From Actinotalea lenta (lineage in GTDB: Bacteria; Actinomycetota; Actinomycetes; Actinomycetales; Cellulomonadaceae), in contig NZ_JAUQYP010000001.1 in NCBI RefSeq assembly GCF_030586465.1, positions 2,088,981 through 2,152,980 of the forward strand: DNA of 64,000 bases, written 5' to 3'. This document shows, piece after piece, positions 8,722-15,777 of this stretch. The notes under the pieces were generated by a model. The model made no database searches, had not been told where the DNA came from, and saw only the letters and a program-made list of their open reading frames with translations. Made by a program: the position numbers and the translations under genes. Positions within the stretch are counted from its first letter, which is position 1. Each line of letters begins with the position of its first letter.

Positions 8722-9963
8722 TCAGGCCTGCTCGCCGTCCCGCTCCTCGCCCGCCGGATGCTCCGTGGGGCCGACCAGCTCCTCGAGCGCTGCCATGTCG
8801 GTCGGCGGGTCGACGGTGCGCAGCCGGGAGAACACCGTCCACGCGACCGCGACCAGGGGGACCGCGACGACCGCCCCGAGGATTCCCGCGACCAGCGTCC
8901 CTGCGGTGACGGACAGCGCGACGACCACCGGGTGCAACGACACCTGCTTGCCCATCACCAAGGGCTGCAGCACATGGCCCTCGAACTGCCCGATCAGGGC
9001 GATCACGACACCAACGAGCAGTGCGTTGACCAGACCGTTCGCGGCCAGGGCCACGATCATCGCGATGACCATCGCCAGCGGCGCACCGATCAGCGGGATG
9101 AACGCCCCGATGAACACCAGCACCGCAAGGGGAGCCGCGAGCGGGACCCCGAGGATGAGCAGCCCGATGGCCGCCAGGACCGCGTCCGAGGCGGCCACGA
9201 TGAACGTGCCGCGGGTGTAGCCGGAGAAGGTGTACCAGGCGACCCCGCCGCCGATGTACCACGACGGCCGGAACCGCTCAGGGAGCTGGTTGAGGAACCA
9301 CGCCCACATCTCCGCGCCGCGGGTCAGGAAGAACGCCGTGAAGAACGTCGCGAGCGCCAGGGTCGTGAACACCTCGGCAACCGAGCCTGCGCTGCTCAGG
9401 GCGGTGCTGGCGACTGCGCTGGAGTTGTTCTGCACCCACTGCTGGGCCTGGTCCAGCCAGCTCTGCACGCTGGCATTGGTGATCTTCAGGTGCAGCCGGG
9501 AGTTCTCCAGGAAGGTCAGGATCGTGGTGATGCCCTGGCTGAACTGGCGGACGAGCTTGTCCCACTGCCCGGCGACGGAGAACCCGATGTAGGTGAACAT
9601 CCCGGCGATCACGGCGAAAGCGAGGATGATCGACGCCGCCGTCGCCAGCCCGCGTGGTATGAACCGGTTCAGCGCGTTGACCACGGGACGCAGCACCGAG
9701 GTGAAGACCAGCGACAGGAACACTGCGATGAACAGCAGCAGGACCTTCGTGGTCGCGAAGAACACCAGCGACACGGCGGCGACGACCACGATCAGCCGCC
9801 AGGACCACGCGGCTGCGGCGCGCAGCCAGAGCGGCGCGATCTCCACGGGCTCGTTGTGTCGGCGCGACCCCGCCACTCGTCCGACCACGCGGCTTCCCCC
9901 GGGCAGCTGAGCGCCCGCGGTGCGCGGGCGCTCAGTGGCGCCGGACTCGTCGCGATCGCTCAC
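8722..9963 (-). CDS. AI-2E-family (DUF20) membrane protein
   Basis: A 413-residue member of the AI-2E transporter family (TqsA/PerM-like): paired hydrophobic helices near residues 45-95, a soluble middle part with coiled and amphipathic segments (about 110-210), then further membrane helices including the family-typical G-V-P-L-A-A-P-L-A-V-L-V-F-I-G-A-F-I-P-L-I-G and P-L-V-M-G-K-Q-V-S-L-H-P-V-V-V. Real substrates vary widely in this family (autoinducer export, ion antiport, unknown), so no specific transport is claimed. GTG 9963 has GAGGAGG 6 nt upstream. It is convergent with dnaE2, 42 bp away. Confidence 0.88.
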   Translation of the reverse strand: MSDRDESGATERPRTAGAQLPGGSRVVGRVAGSRRHNEPVEIAPLWLRAAAAWSWRLIVVVAAVSLVFFATTKVLLLFIAVFLSLVFTSVLRPVVNALNRFIPRGLATAASIILAFAVIAGMFTYIGFSVAGQWDKLVRQFSQGITTILTFLENSRLHLKITNASVQSWLDQAQQWVQNNSSAVASTALSSAGSVAEVFTTLALATFFTAFFLTRGAEMWAWFLNQLPERFRPSWYIGGGVAWYTFSGYTRGTFIVAASDAVLAAIGLLILGVPLAAPLAVLVFIGAFIPLIGAPLAMVIAMIVALAANGLVNALLVGVVIALIGQFEGHVLQPLVMGKQVSLHPVVVALSVTAGTLVAGILGAVVAVPLVAVAWTVFSRLRTVDPPTDMAALEELVGPTEHPAGEERDGEQA

Positions 9964-10052
9964 TGCCGACCTCCTCGGCGCAGGGGTGACGGCCCTGCGT
10001 GGCTGCCAGTCTGCCGCAGGGTGCCGCGTCATGAGGGGCAACCACTCCGTGC

Positions 10053-10058
10053 TATCTT
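10053..10058 (+). promoter_or_regulatory. Possible -10 (TATCTT) of tRNA-Leu
   Basis: TATCTT lies about 46 nt before the mature tRNA 5' end, giving a short precursor leader for RNase P. No convincing -35 is seen 17 nt upstream. Confidence 0.4.
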
Positions 10059-10103
10059 GGCTGCCGCGCTCGGCGCCCCTCGTGGGGGAGCCGGGTCCAC
10101 CTC

Positions 10104-10187
10104 GTCCGGGTGGCGGAATGGCAGACGCGCTAGCTTGAGGTGCTAGTGCCCGTATAGGGCGTGGGGGTTCAAGTCCCCCTCCGGACA
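10104..10187 (+). tRNA. tRNA-Leu (GAG anticodon)
   Basis: An 84-nt class II tRNA. The acceptor stem pairs GTCCGGG (10104-10110) with TCCGGAC (10180-10186) and has discriminator A10187. The D arm region is TGGCGGAATGGCAGAC. The anticodon stem CTAGC/GCTAG encloses the loop TTGAGGT, giving anticodon GAG, which decodes CTC and CTT leucine codons. A long variable arm (TGCCCGTATAGGGCGT) and a GGGGG-TTCAAGT-CCCCC T arm complete it. CCA is not encoded, so it must be added after transcription. Confidence 0.96.
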
Positions 10188-10206
10188 CTCGTTGAGACAG
10201 CGAGCC

Positions 10207-10246
10207 GACGGGCCGTGACCAGCAGAGATGCGGGTCGCGGCCCGTC
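10207..10246 (+). terminator. Terminator hairpin after tRNA-Leu
   Basis: A 14-bp stem: GACGGGCCG plus TGACC pairs with GGTCG plus CGGCCCGTC, one G-T wobble, 12-nt loop. It lies 20 nt past the tRNA. No U tract follows, as is common in high-GC actinobacteria. Confidence 0.7.
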
Positions 10247-10359
10247 GTGCTCGATGCTCAGTCCGCCGGCGTGCGGGCGGAGCGTGCACCGGCGCGTCAC
10301 CGCCTCGTGCCTGAGCAGCCCGAGGTCGCACGGCACGTGCTCGCTCGGCCGCGCGGGGC

Positions 10360-10365
10360 TACGGT
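10360..10365 (+). promoter_or_regulatory. -10 hexamer TACGGT, leaderless cupin gene
   Basis: TACGGT ends 6 nt before ATG 10372. No Shine-Dalgarno is present, so transcription probably begins on the start codon. Confidence 0.55.
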
Positions 10366-10371
10366 CGAAGC

Positions 10372-10836
10372 ATGACCATCGAAGACGTCGGTCCACACCC
10401 CCAGGCGTTCGACCTGGAGTCCGAGACACGCGCGAACCGGAGCTACCGCACCGTTGCCTGGAGTGGTCGGTACCTGCAGGTCACCCTCATGTCGATCCCG
10501 GTCGGTGGCGACATCGGCCTGGAGGCGCACCCGGAGACAGACCAGTTCATCCGGCTCGACGGTGGCCGTGGTCGGGTGCAGATGGGGCCCGCCGAGGATG
10601 AGCTGACCTTCGACCGAGAGGTCACGGACGGTTGGTGCGTCGTCGTGCCGGCGGGGAGCTGGCACAACATCACCAACGTCGGCGACGAACCGCTGCAGGT
10701 CTACACCGTCTATGCGCCGCAGCACCACAAGCCGGGCAAGGTGCAGGAGACCAAGGCGATGGCTGACGACGACACGGACGACGAGCCTGCGTCGTGGTCC
10801 GTGCAACCGCAGCCTGTCGCTGATCGGCACGCGTGA
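10372..10836 (+). CDS. Cupin-domain protein
   Basis: A 154-residue single-domain cupin. The first cupin motif is around G-L-E-A-H-P-E-T-D-Q-F-I-R-L-D-G-G-R-G and the second around P-A-G-S-W-H-N-I-T-N-V-G. Together these supply the usual His/Glu(Asp)/His metal-site residues. A C-terminal acidic tail (roughly residues 130-148) follows the fold. Small cupins of this type include isomerases, dioxygenases and many proteins without known reaction; the sequence alone does not say which. Apparently leaderless and monocistronic. Confidence 0.82.
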   Translation: MTIEDVGPHPQAFDLESETRANRSYRTVAWSGRYLQVTLMSIPVGGDIGLEAHPETDQFIRLDGGRGRVQMGPAEDELTFDREVTDGWCVVVPAGSWHNITNVGDEPLQVYTVYAPQHHKPGKVQETKAMADDDTDDEPASWSVQPQPVADRHA

Positions 10837-10965
10837 GCTGAGCCGCCCTGGCGGCACCGGCTCGACGACGGCGGTCGCTCTGCCGTCCGGGCTCTCGGTC
10901 GTGCGCGTCGCGCAAGGGGTCTGCGGCGGACCTGTGAGGGTCATGGCTCTCGGCGTTCGGCCGGG

Positions 10966-10971
10966 TAGCGT
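10966..10971 (+). promoter_or_regulatory. -10 hexamer TAGCGT upstream of small lipoprotein
   Basis: TAGCGT lies 27 nt before ATG 10999. It would give a short leader of about 20 nt containing only a weak purine-rich site (GGGGGCG). Confidence 0.4.
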
Positions 10972-10998
10972 CGGTCCCGGTCGACCACGGGGGCGACG

Positions 10999-11325
10999 AT
11001 GAACAGGCGAGCGCACGGCGCGGCAGGTCTGCTGATCGCTGCGGCCGCGTCCCTGCCTGCGGCCTGCGCGAGCCAAGGGGACCTGGAGATCGACAACGTC
11101 AGCGGCGAGAGCGGCGTGCACGTCGACACGGGTGACGAGCAGGTGGACGTCCCGGCGGCCGGCGGTGTGACCCTCCTCGACTACGGCTGCACCCCCGGTG
11201 ACGTCACGGTCAGGTTCGCGTCCGGGGACGAGGTGGTGCTCCGCGGGCCGGTGTGCCCCGACCAGCGGATCGTGATCCGGCACGGGACGGCGACGCTGCA
11301 CCCGGCCTCCTCCGGCGGTCCGTGA
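10999..11325 (+). CDS. Small putative lipoprotein
   Basis: A 108-residue exported protein of unknown function. A basic start (MNRRAHG), a hydrophobic segment (AAGLLIAAAASL) and P-A-A-C with Cys23 look like a signal peptidase II site, although Pro at position -3 is unusual for a lipobox. The mature part is small and acidic, with two further cysteines (C66 in D-Y-G-C-T-P and C86 in G-P-V-C-P) that may form a disulfide. I do not recognise the family. Leader and promoter are weak. The neighbours (cupin, CDF transporter) give no functional clue. Confidence 0.7.
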   Translation: MNRRAHGAAGLLIAAAASLPAACASQGDLEIDNVSGESGVHVDTGDEQVDVPAAGGVTLLDYGCTPGDVTVRFASGDEVVLRGPVCPDQRIVIRHGTATLHPASSGGP

Positions 11326-11370
11326 CGAGGCGGGGCCGTCGGCGCGCGACGACGGGGCGTCCCGGGAGGT

Positions 11371-11376
11371 TAGGGT
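11371..11376 (+). promoter_or_regulatory. -10 hexamer TAGGGT, leaderless CDF gene
   Basis: TAGGGT ends 7 nt before GTG 11384, fitting a leaderless transcript. Confidence 0.55.
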
Positions 11377-11383
11377 TCCGGGC

Positions 11384-12031
11384 GTGGACCCCGCCGACGC
11401 GCCCGAGGAACGACCCGCCACCCGGACCCAGGTCGAGCACCTGCGCCGGGTCGTGCTGACCGTCGCCGGCCTGAACGCCGGCTACTTCGTCGTGGAGTTC
11501 GCCGTCGCGCTGGTCGCGGGCTCGGTCGCCCTGCTGGCCGACAGCGTCGACTTCCTCGAGGACACCTCGGTCAACCTGCTGATCGCGATGGCCCTCAGCT
11601 GGTCGCTCGCGCGCCGCGCCTGGATGGGCAAGGCGATGGCGGTGATCATCCTCGGTCCCGCGGTGGTGGCCGGGGTCGAGGCCATCCAGCGCTTCGGGGA
11701 CCCGACCGCACCGCGGGTGGTACCGCTCGTGCTCGCCTCCCTCGGGGCGATCGCCGTGAACGGCACGTGTGCGTGGCTGCTCACATCGGTGCGTCAGCAC
11801 GGTGGGTCGCTCAGCCGCGCTGCCTTCCTCTCGGCCCGCAACGACGTCCTGGTGAACCTCGCGATCATCGCGATGGGATTCGTGACCCTGTGGACCGGGT
11901 CCGGCTGGCCGGACCTCGTGCTGGGCTGCTTCATCATCCTGCTGGCCTTCCGCGCCGCCTGGGAGGTCTGGGAGGTCAGCGAGGAGGAGAGGCTCGCCGC
12001 CAAGGCGCTCGCCGGCGAGGTCATCGACTGA
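11384..12031 (+). CDS. Short CDF-like cation transporter
   Basis: A 215-residue membrane protein resembling cation diffusion facilitators, which export Zn2+, Co2+ or related ions in exchange for protons. About six hydrophobic segments are visible. The family metal-site regions appear as L-A-D-S-V-D-F-L-E-D (helix 2) and S-A-R-N-D-V-L-V-N (helix 5), where typical members have H/D-x-x-x-D. The protein ends soon after the last helix, so the cytoplasmic dimerisation domain of full-length CDFs (about 300 residues) is absent. The metal is unknown. GTG 11384 is supported by TAGGGT 7 nt upstream. Confidence 0.78.
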   Translation: MDPADAPEERPATRTQVEHLRRVVLTVAGLNAGYFVVEFAVALVAGSVALLADSVDFLEDTSVNLLIAMALSWSLARRAWMGKAMAVIILGPAVVAGVEAIQRFGDPTAPRVVPLVLASLGAIAVNGTCAWLLTSVRQHGGSLSRAAFLSARNDVLVNLAIIAMGFVTLWTGSGWPDLVLGCFIILLAFRAAWEVWEVSEEERLAAKALAGEVID

Positions 12032-12047
12032 CCCCGCCCGTGCGGGG
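12032..12047 (+). terminator. Short terminator-like hairpin after CDF gene
   Basis: CCCCGC-CCGT-GCGGGG begins one base after the CDF stop codon. The stem is 6 bp with a 4-nt loop and no U tract. Confidence 0.45.
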
Positions 12048-12069
12048 GCGCGGTACGGTGTCCCGCCGC

Positions 12070-12075
12070 TAGTCT
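12070..12075 (+). promoter_or_regulatory. -10 hexamer TAGTCT of uppP
   Basis: TAGTCT lies 39 nt before ATG 12115. The leader carries GAGAGGTGA as ribosome-binding site. Confidence 0.45.
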
Positions 12076-12114
12076 CGCGGCGCGCGCAGCCCGCACCGCT
12101 CGAGAGGTGACCCG

Positions 12115-12948
12115 ATGGACATGCTTCAGGCCCTGCTGCTGGGCATCGTCGAGGGAGTGACGGAGTTCCTCCCGGTGTCCAGCACGGGGCACCTGACGAT
12201 CGTCGAAGAGCTGTTGGGGATGAAGGTCGACGACGCGGGCGTGACCGCCTTCACGGCGATCATCCAGGTCGGCGCGATCATCGCGGTGGTCGGTTACTTC
12301 GCGCGGGACATCGTCGCCCTCGTCCGTGCCTGGGCGGTGGGTCTGGGCAACCGGGAGCAGCGCGGCGTGGACTACCGGCTCGCGTGGTTCGTCATCATCG
12401 GCTCGATCCCGGTGGGGATCGTCGGCTTCCTGGCCAGGGACGTCATCTCCGGCGGTCTGCGCAACCTGTGGGTGGTCGTCGCCGCCCTGGTCCTGTGGTC
12501 CATCCCGATGGTGCTCGCCGAGCGGGTCGGGCGGCGGATCCGCCCCCTGGAACAGGTGACGATCCGCGACGCCGTGGTGATCGGCCTGGTGCAGTGCCTC
12601 GCGCTGATCCCCGGCGTGTCACGCTCCGGTGCCACGATCAGCGCCGGTCTGTTCCTGGACATCGACCGGGTCGCGGCCACGCGCATCTCGTTCTACCTGT
12701 CCATCCCCGCCCTGGTCGCCGCCGGTGGGTACGAGGCAGCGACCCAGGCGAGCGCCATCAGCGCCTCGGTCGGGTGGGGGCCGACGATGCTGGCGATGCT
12801 CGTGAGCCTCGTCGTGGCGTGGGTGTCGATCGCCTGGCTGCTGCGCCTGGTCGCACACCACTCGATCGTGGTGTTCGTCTGGTACCGCGTGGCGCTCGCC
12901 GCCGTGGTGGCCGGGCTCCTGGCGGCCGGGGTCATCGCCGCGGCCTGA
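12115..12948 (+). CDS. uppP: Undecaprenyl-diphosphatase UppP (BacA)
   Basis: A 277-residue integral membrane phosphatase that converts undecaprenyl diphosphate to the monophosphate, recycling the lipid carrier for peptidoglycan and other envelope polymers; overproduction of the family gives bacitracin resistance. Both signature regions are intact: G-I-V-E-G-V-T-E-F-L-P-V-S-S-T-G-H-L at residues 10-27, and P-G-V-S-R-S-G-A-T-I near 166. The length is normal. ATG 12115 has GAGAGG 8-9 nt upstream, and a TAGTCT promoter lies at 12070. Confidence 0.96.
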   Translation: MDMLQALLLGIVEGVTEFLPVSSTGHLTIVEELLGMKVDDAGVTAFTAIIQVGAIIAVVGYFARDIVALVRAWAVGLGNREQRGVDYRLAWFVIIGSIPVGIVGFLARDVISGGLRNLWVVVAALVLWSIPMVLAERVGRRIRPLEQVTIRDAVVIGLVQCLALIPGVSRSGATISAGLFLDIDRVAATRISFYLSIPALVAAGGYEAATQASAISASVGWGPTMLAMLVSLVVAWVSIAWLLRLVAHHSIVVFVWYRVALAAVVAGLLAAGVIAAA

Positions 12949-13531
12949 ACGGCGCGGTGCAGCCAACCGGCCGCCGCAGTGGCGTGTCGGTGCCGGCGCG
13001 TAGCGGCGCCGAGCCGTCGTGGGAGCTCGAGTCGGGGAACCCCGCGCGTTCGTCGGACGAGGCAGGTCCCTGGGGTCCGGCTGAGCGCTCCCGGTGAGGA
13101 GCGAGCAGGCGTCCTCGTGCCGTTGGACGTGCTCGTGGGCGGACGCACCGGCGGATCTGGCGGGCTACGGGCCAGGTGCCGGTACCGTGGGCAGCCCCGC
13201 GGGACCGAGGTCGCGCGGGCGATCCGGAGATCGACGTGAGGAGCATGCGGATGCCTGGGGCGGCCGCGGTCTGCGAGGTGGCCGTCATGGCCTGCTCGGG
13301 TGACCCCGCTCGTCTCCGCGACCCGCGCTGACGCCCGCACCGCTCTGTGACGGCCGCGCTGCCGCGGCAGCACACGGATCTGGGCCTTCTCGTGGCCCCC
13401 GACGACGTCGTGCTGCCGGACCGCACAGCGCGAGTCTCTGCCCATCGCCGGCCGCCGCGCCGGCCCCGAGTGGCGGTGCGCCTGCCCCCCCGGGGTAGCC
13501 GTCGGCGACCTCACCCGACCGGAAGCAGACC
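12949..13531. other. 583-bp gap without a supported gene
   Basis: Between uppP and the FBP-domain gene I find no convincing coding region on either strand: open frames here have neither a plausible start with context nor recognisable protein content. GCTGCCGCGGCAGC at 13358-13371 is a perfect palindrome. TACCGT near 13185 resembles a -10. A 28-codon frame beginning around 13244 (MRMPGAAAVCEVAVMACSGD...) is possible but unsupported. A small RNA or long 5' leader cannot be excluded. Confidence 0.5.
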
Positions 13532-14035
13532 ATGGACCCACTGACCGAGACCCAGCTCCGCACCTCGTTCGTCAACGCCTCCCGCCGTGAAGCGGCGAAG
13601 GCGACCCTGCCCGACCTGTCCGCCTGTCGATGGGACGACCTCGACTACCTCGGCTGGCGCGACCGCAAGGCGCCGCTGCTCGCCTACGCCGTGATCCCCG
13701 TCGCCGGGGAGCCCGTGGGAATCCTGCTGCGGTCGAGCGACGCGGCACGTTCGCCCCGCAAGGCCCTGTGCGCATGGTGCGAGGACGTGGTCGCCACCGA
13801 TGACGTGTCGCTGTACGTCGCTCGCCGCGGTGGTGCCCCCGGGCGCCGCGGCGACAGCATCGGCACGCTGATCTGCACGCAGTTCCTGTGCTCCCGCAAC
13901 GTGCGGCGTGTGCCGTCCCGGGCGGAGGCGGGGACGGGTTCGCAGGCTGACCGCGAGCTCATCGTGCGGCGCAGGATCGCGGGCCTGCGTGAACGCGCTG
14001 CCCGGTTCGCAGGCGAGGTCCGGCGCACCTGCTGA
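13532..14035 (+). CDS. FBP-domain (treble-clef zinc-finger) protein
   Basis: A 167-residue protein matching the FBP C-terminal treble-clef zinc-finger family common in actinobacteria. A helical start (TETQLRTSFVNASRREAAK) precedes a C-x2-C knuckle (L-C-A-W-C-E-D) and a later C-T-Q-F-L-C-S-R-N-V-R-R, giving a four-cysteine zinc site. Bacterial homologues are often annotated by analogy to fibronectin-binding or EF-G-binding proteins. A ribosome-linked role is possible but not shown here. Downstream is a strong hairpin shared with the convergent hydrolase. Confidence 0.8.
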   Translation: MDPLTETQLRTSFVNASRREAAKATLPDLSACRWDDLDYLGWRDRKAPLLAYAVIPVAGEPVGILLRSSDAARSPRKALCAWCEDVVATDDVSLYVARRGGAPGRRGDSIGTLICTQFLCSRNVRRVPSRAEAGTGSQADRELIVRRRIAGLRERAARFAGEVRRTC

Positions 14036-14042
14036 GTGCCGC

Positions 14043-14078
14043 GAGGACGGGCGACGGCTCGTGCCGTCGCCCGTCCTC
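14043..14078. terminator. Bidirectional terminator hairpin
   Basis: A perfect 15-bp stem (GAGGACGGGCGACGG / CCGTCGCCCGTCCTC) with a 6-nt loop CTCGTG, between the convergent FBP and dienelactone-hydrolase genes. Its right arm runs into the hydrolase stop codon at 14077-14079. Confidence 0.8.
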
Positions 14079-14766
14079 AGCGCGCGAGGTGCTCGCGCAG
14101 GAACGCTGTCGTCTGCTGCCATGCCGCCGCCGACGCCTCGGCGTGATAGTTGACGAAGTCGGGGTTGTCGAAGGCGTGGTCGGCGCCCTCGTGCAGCTCC
14201 ACCCTCGCGCCGTTCGCCTCCACGGCCTCCGTGATCCGTGCCACCTTCTCCGGGTCGAGGTAGCCGTCGGCGGTACCGAAGTGGAAGAGCGCCGGCGCGG
14301 TCAGCTGCGGAGCGAGGTGCAGGAGGTCCGGCAGGGCCGAGCCGTAGTAGGCGACCAGCGCGTCCGGCGCGTCGACCGCTGCGACGTTGAACGCCATCCC
14401 GCCGCCGAAGCAGAACCCCAGCAGCCCGGCCCGACCGATCACCGACGGGCGCTCCCGCAGCGCGCGTAGCGCGGCAACGGTGTCCGTGACCCCCGTCTCC
14501 CAGTCGAAACGGGACGCCAGGTCCATGCCCTGGCCGAGCATCTCCGGTCCATTGGGCACCGAGGTCACCCCGAGCCGCCAGAAGAGATGGGGCACGAGGA
14601 CCACGTACCCGAGGTCGGCGAGGTCCGCAGCACGCTGCCGGATGTAGGGACTGACCCCGAAGATCTCCTGGACCAGCACCACGCCGGGCCCTTCGGCGCC
14701 CTCCGGGAGCCACAGGTCTGCGGGCATCCGGCCGTCAGTCAGGGGGATGGTCACACGCTCGCTCAT
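14077..14766 (-). CDS. Dienelactone hydrolase family protein
   Basis: A 229-residue cytoplasmic alpha/beta hydrolase of the dienelactone hydrolase family. The catalytic Cys-Asp-His triad is visible: Cys in G-F-C-F-G-G-G near residue 122, Asp in F-G-T-A-D-G-Y-L-D, His in G-A-D-H-A-F-D. Relatives open dienelactones in chloroaromatic breakdown, but most genomic copies have unknown substrates and no aromatic pathway lies nearby. ATG 14766 has GATACT 6 nt upstream, suggesting a leaderless message. The stop codon lies inside a terminator hairpin. Confidence 0.88.
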   Translation of the reverse strand: MSERVTIPLTDGRMPADLWLPEGAEGPGVVLVQEIFGVSPYIRQRAADLADLGYVVLVPHLFWRLGVTSVPNGPEMLGQGMDLASRFDWETGVTDTVAALRALRERPSVIGRAGLLGFCFGGGMAFNVAAVDAPDALVAYYGSALPDLLHLAPQLTAPALFHFGTADGYLDPEKVARITEAVEANGARVELHEGADHAFDNPDFVNYHAEASAAAWQQTTAFLREHLAR

Positions 14767-14772
14767 GCGGTG

Positions 14773-14778
14773 AGTATC
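14773..14778 (-). promoter_or_regulatory. -10 hexamer GATACT, leaderless DLH gene
   Basis: GATACT on the minus strand, 6 nt before ATG 14766. Confidence 0.4.
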
Positions 14779-14951
14779 TCGGTCGTGGCGTGGGATCTCC
14801 ATCGGACCACGCCAAGGGGACCGAGTGCCTCCGCGCCGGCGTTCGTCCGGCGGCGCATCCCGTGCGCCCGGGTCGCGCCGCGGCCCGTTTCGTGTTCTCC
14901 TAAGGGCGCCTGCACGGGCGCCATGATCGTCCGCCCAGCAAGAAGGCGGCG

Positions 14952-14977
14952 GGAATGGCTCATCCTCGCCGCGCGTT
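14952..14977 (+). promoter_or_regulatory. SigR/SigH-like promoter (GGAAT-N18-GTT)
   Basis: GGAAT at 14952-14956 (preceded by G) and GTT at 14975-14977 are separated by exactly 18 bp. This is the consensus of the thiol-oxidative-stress sigma factors SigR (Streptomyces) and SigH (mycobacteria). The predicted transcript starts about 35-40 nt before the hydrolase reading frame. Chance occurrence is possible. Confidence 0.45.
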
Positions 14978-15025
14978 GGGCCGATCGGGGGAAGGCGCAG
15001 CGTTCGACCCCAGAGAGGCACGACC

Positions 15026-15682
15026 ATCATCCCCATCGTCTTCGTCCACGGGACCCGGACCTCGGCAGCGATCTGGGACCCCCAGGTCGAGGCCCTCGCG
15101 GCGGCAGGCCACGGAACGCACGCGATCGACCTGCCCGGCCACGGCAGCCGTGTCGCCGAGCGCTTCACCCTCGAGGGCGCCCTGCAGGCGATCGACGCCG
15201 CCGTGGAAGCCCAGCCGGTGCCGCCGCTGCTCGTCGGGTTGTCCCTGGGCGGCTACACGTCCCTGGCCTACGCGGCGCTCTACCAGGAGAAGCTTGCGGG
15301 CGTCGTGCTCTCCGGCTGCTCCACGGAGATCGCGGGGAAGCCGCTGCGGCTCTACCGCCGCTGGAGCACCCGGATCGCCGACACGTTCCGCCCCGGTGGC
15401 ACCTGGCACGTGGTCGCGGACATGCTGCACGCGATGCACGGCTACTCTGCGCTGGCGGACCTACGACGGCTCCTGGTGCCCGTGTGGCTCGTCAACGGTC
15501 GCCGCGACCCGCTGCGGTGGGGTGAGCGCCGGATGGTGGCTGCGCATCCGCTGGCCCGCCTCCACGTGGTCGACCGCGCCGGGCACGACGTGAACAGCCA
15601 CGCACCGACGGCCTACACGCGCATCCTCCTCGACGCCCTGGCCGAGCTCACCCCGGCTGAGGTCCGCTCGCTGGCCGGTTGA
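15026..15682 (+). CDS. Alpha/beta hydrolase with non-canonical start
   Basis: An alpha/beta hydrolase of about 218 residues, substrate unknown. The frame opens I-I-P-I-V-F-V-H-G-T-R-T-S-A-A-I-W (oxyanion HG loop), has nucleophile Ser in G-L-S-L-G-G-Y, then Asp in G-R-R-D-P-L and His in R-A-G-H-D-V. No ATG, GTG, TTG or CTG occurs in frame between the upstream stop (14924) and this motif. GAGAGG at 15013-15018 is spaced 7 nt before ATC 15026, so the start is either an AUC codon or a mutated or misread ATG. GTG 15203 would delete the HG loop and is unlikely. A SigR-like promoter lies upstream. Confidence 0.75.
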   Translation: MIPIVFVHGTRTSAAIWDPQVEALAAAGHGTHAIDLPGHGSRVAERFTLEGALQAIDAAVEAQPVPPLLVGLSLGGYTSLAYAALYQEKLAGVVLSGCSTEIAGKPLRLYRRWSTRIADTFRPGGTWHVVADMLHAMHGYSALADLRRLLVPVWLVNGRRDPLRWGERRMVAAHPLARLHVVDRAGHDVNSHAPTAYTRILLDALAELTPAEVRSLAG

Positions 15683-15688
15683 GCGCAC

Positions 15689-15714
15689 CGGTCGGGTGAT
15701 GCACCACCCGGCCG
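15689..15714 (+). terminator. Terminator-like hairpin
   Basis: CGGTCGGGTG pairs with CACCCGGCCG (10 bp with one G-T) around a 6-nt loop, 7 nt past the hydrolase stop codon. Confidence 0.6.
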
Positions 15715-15744
15715 CTCGGCACGTCCCGCGCCGCAGCGCGGGGA

Positions 15745-15750
15745 TACCGT
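15745..15750 (+). promoter_or_regulatory. -10 hexamer TACCGT before the phosphodiesterase gene
   Basis: TACCGT lies 27 nt before GTG 15778. The short leader holds GGGGAGG at 15765-15771. Confidence 0.45.
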
Positions 15751-15777
15751 GGTGCCGAGCCCCCGGGGAGGACGACC

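Noticed and set aside
13094-13303. Short frames in the 583-bp gap as small genes
   Set aside because: No ribosome-binding site with good spacing, no family resemblance, and composition typical of random high-GC frames.
14955-15593. Alternative plus-strand frame starting ATG 14955 over the hydrolase
   Set aside because: Its translation is Arg/Ser/Pro-rich without motifs; the overlapping hydrolase frame has the full catalytic triad.
15203-15682. GTG 15203 as start of the alpha/beta hydrolase
   Set aside because: It would remove the oxyanion HG loop and the first strands, while the frame upstream is clearly coding and preceded by a ribosome-binding site.
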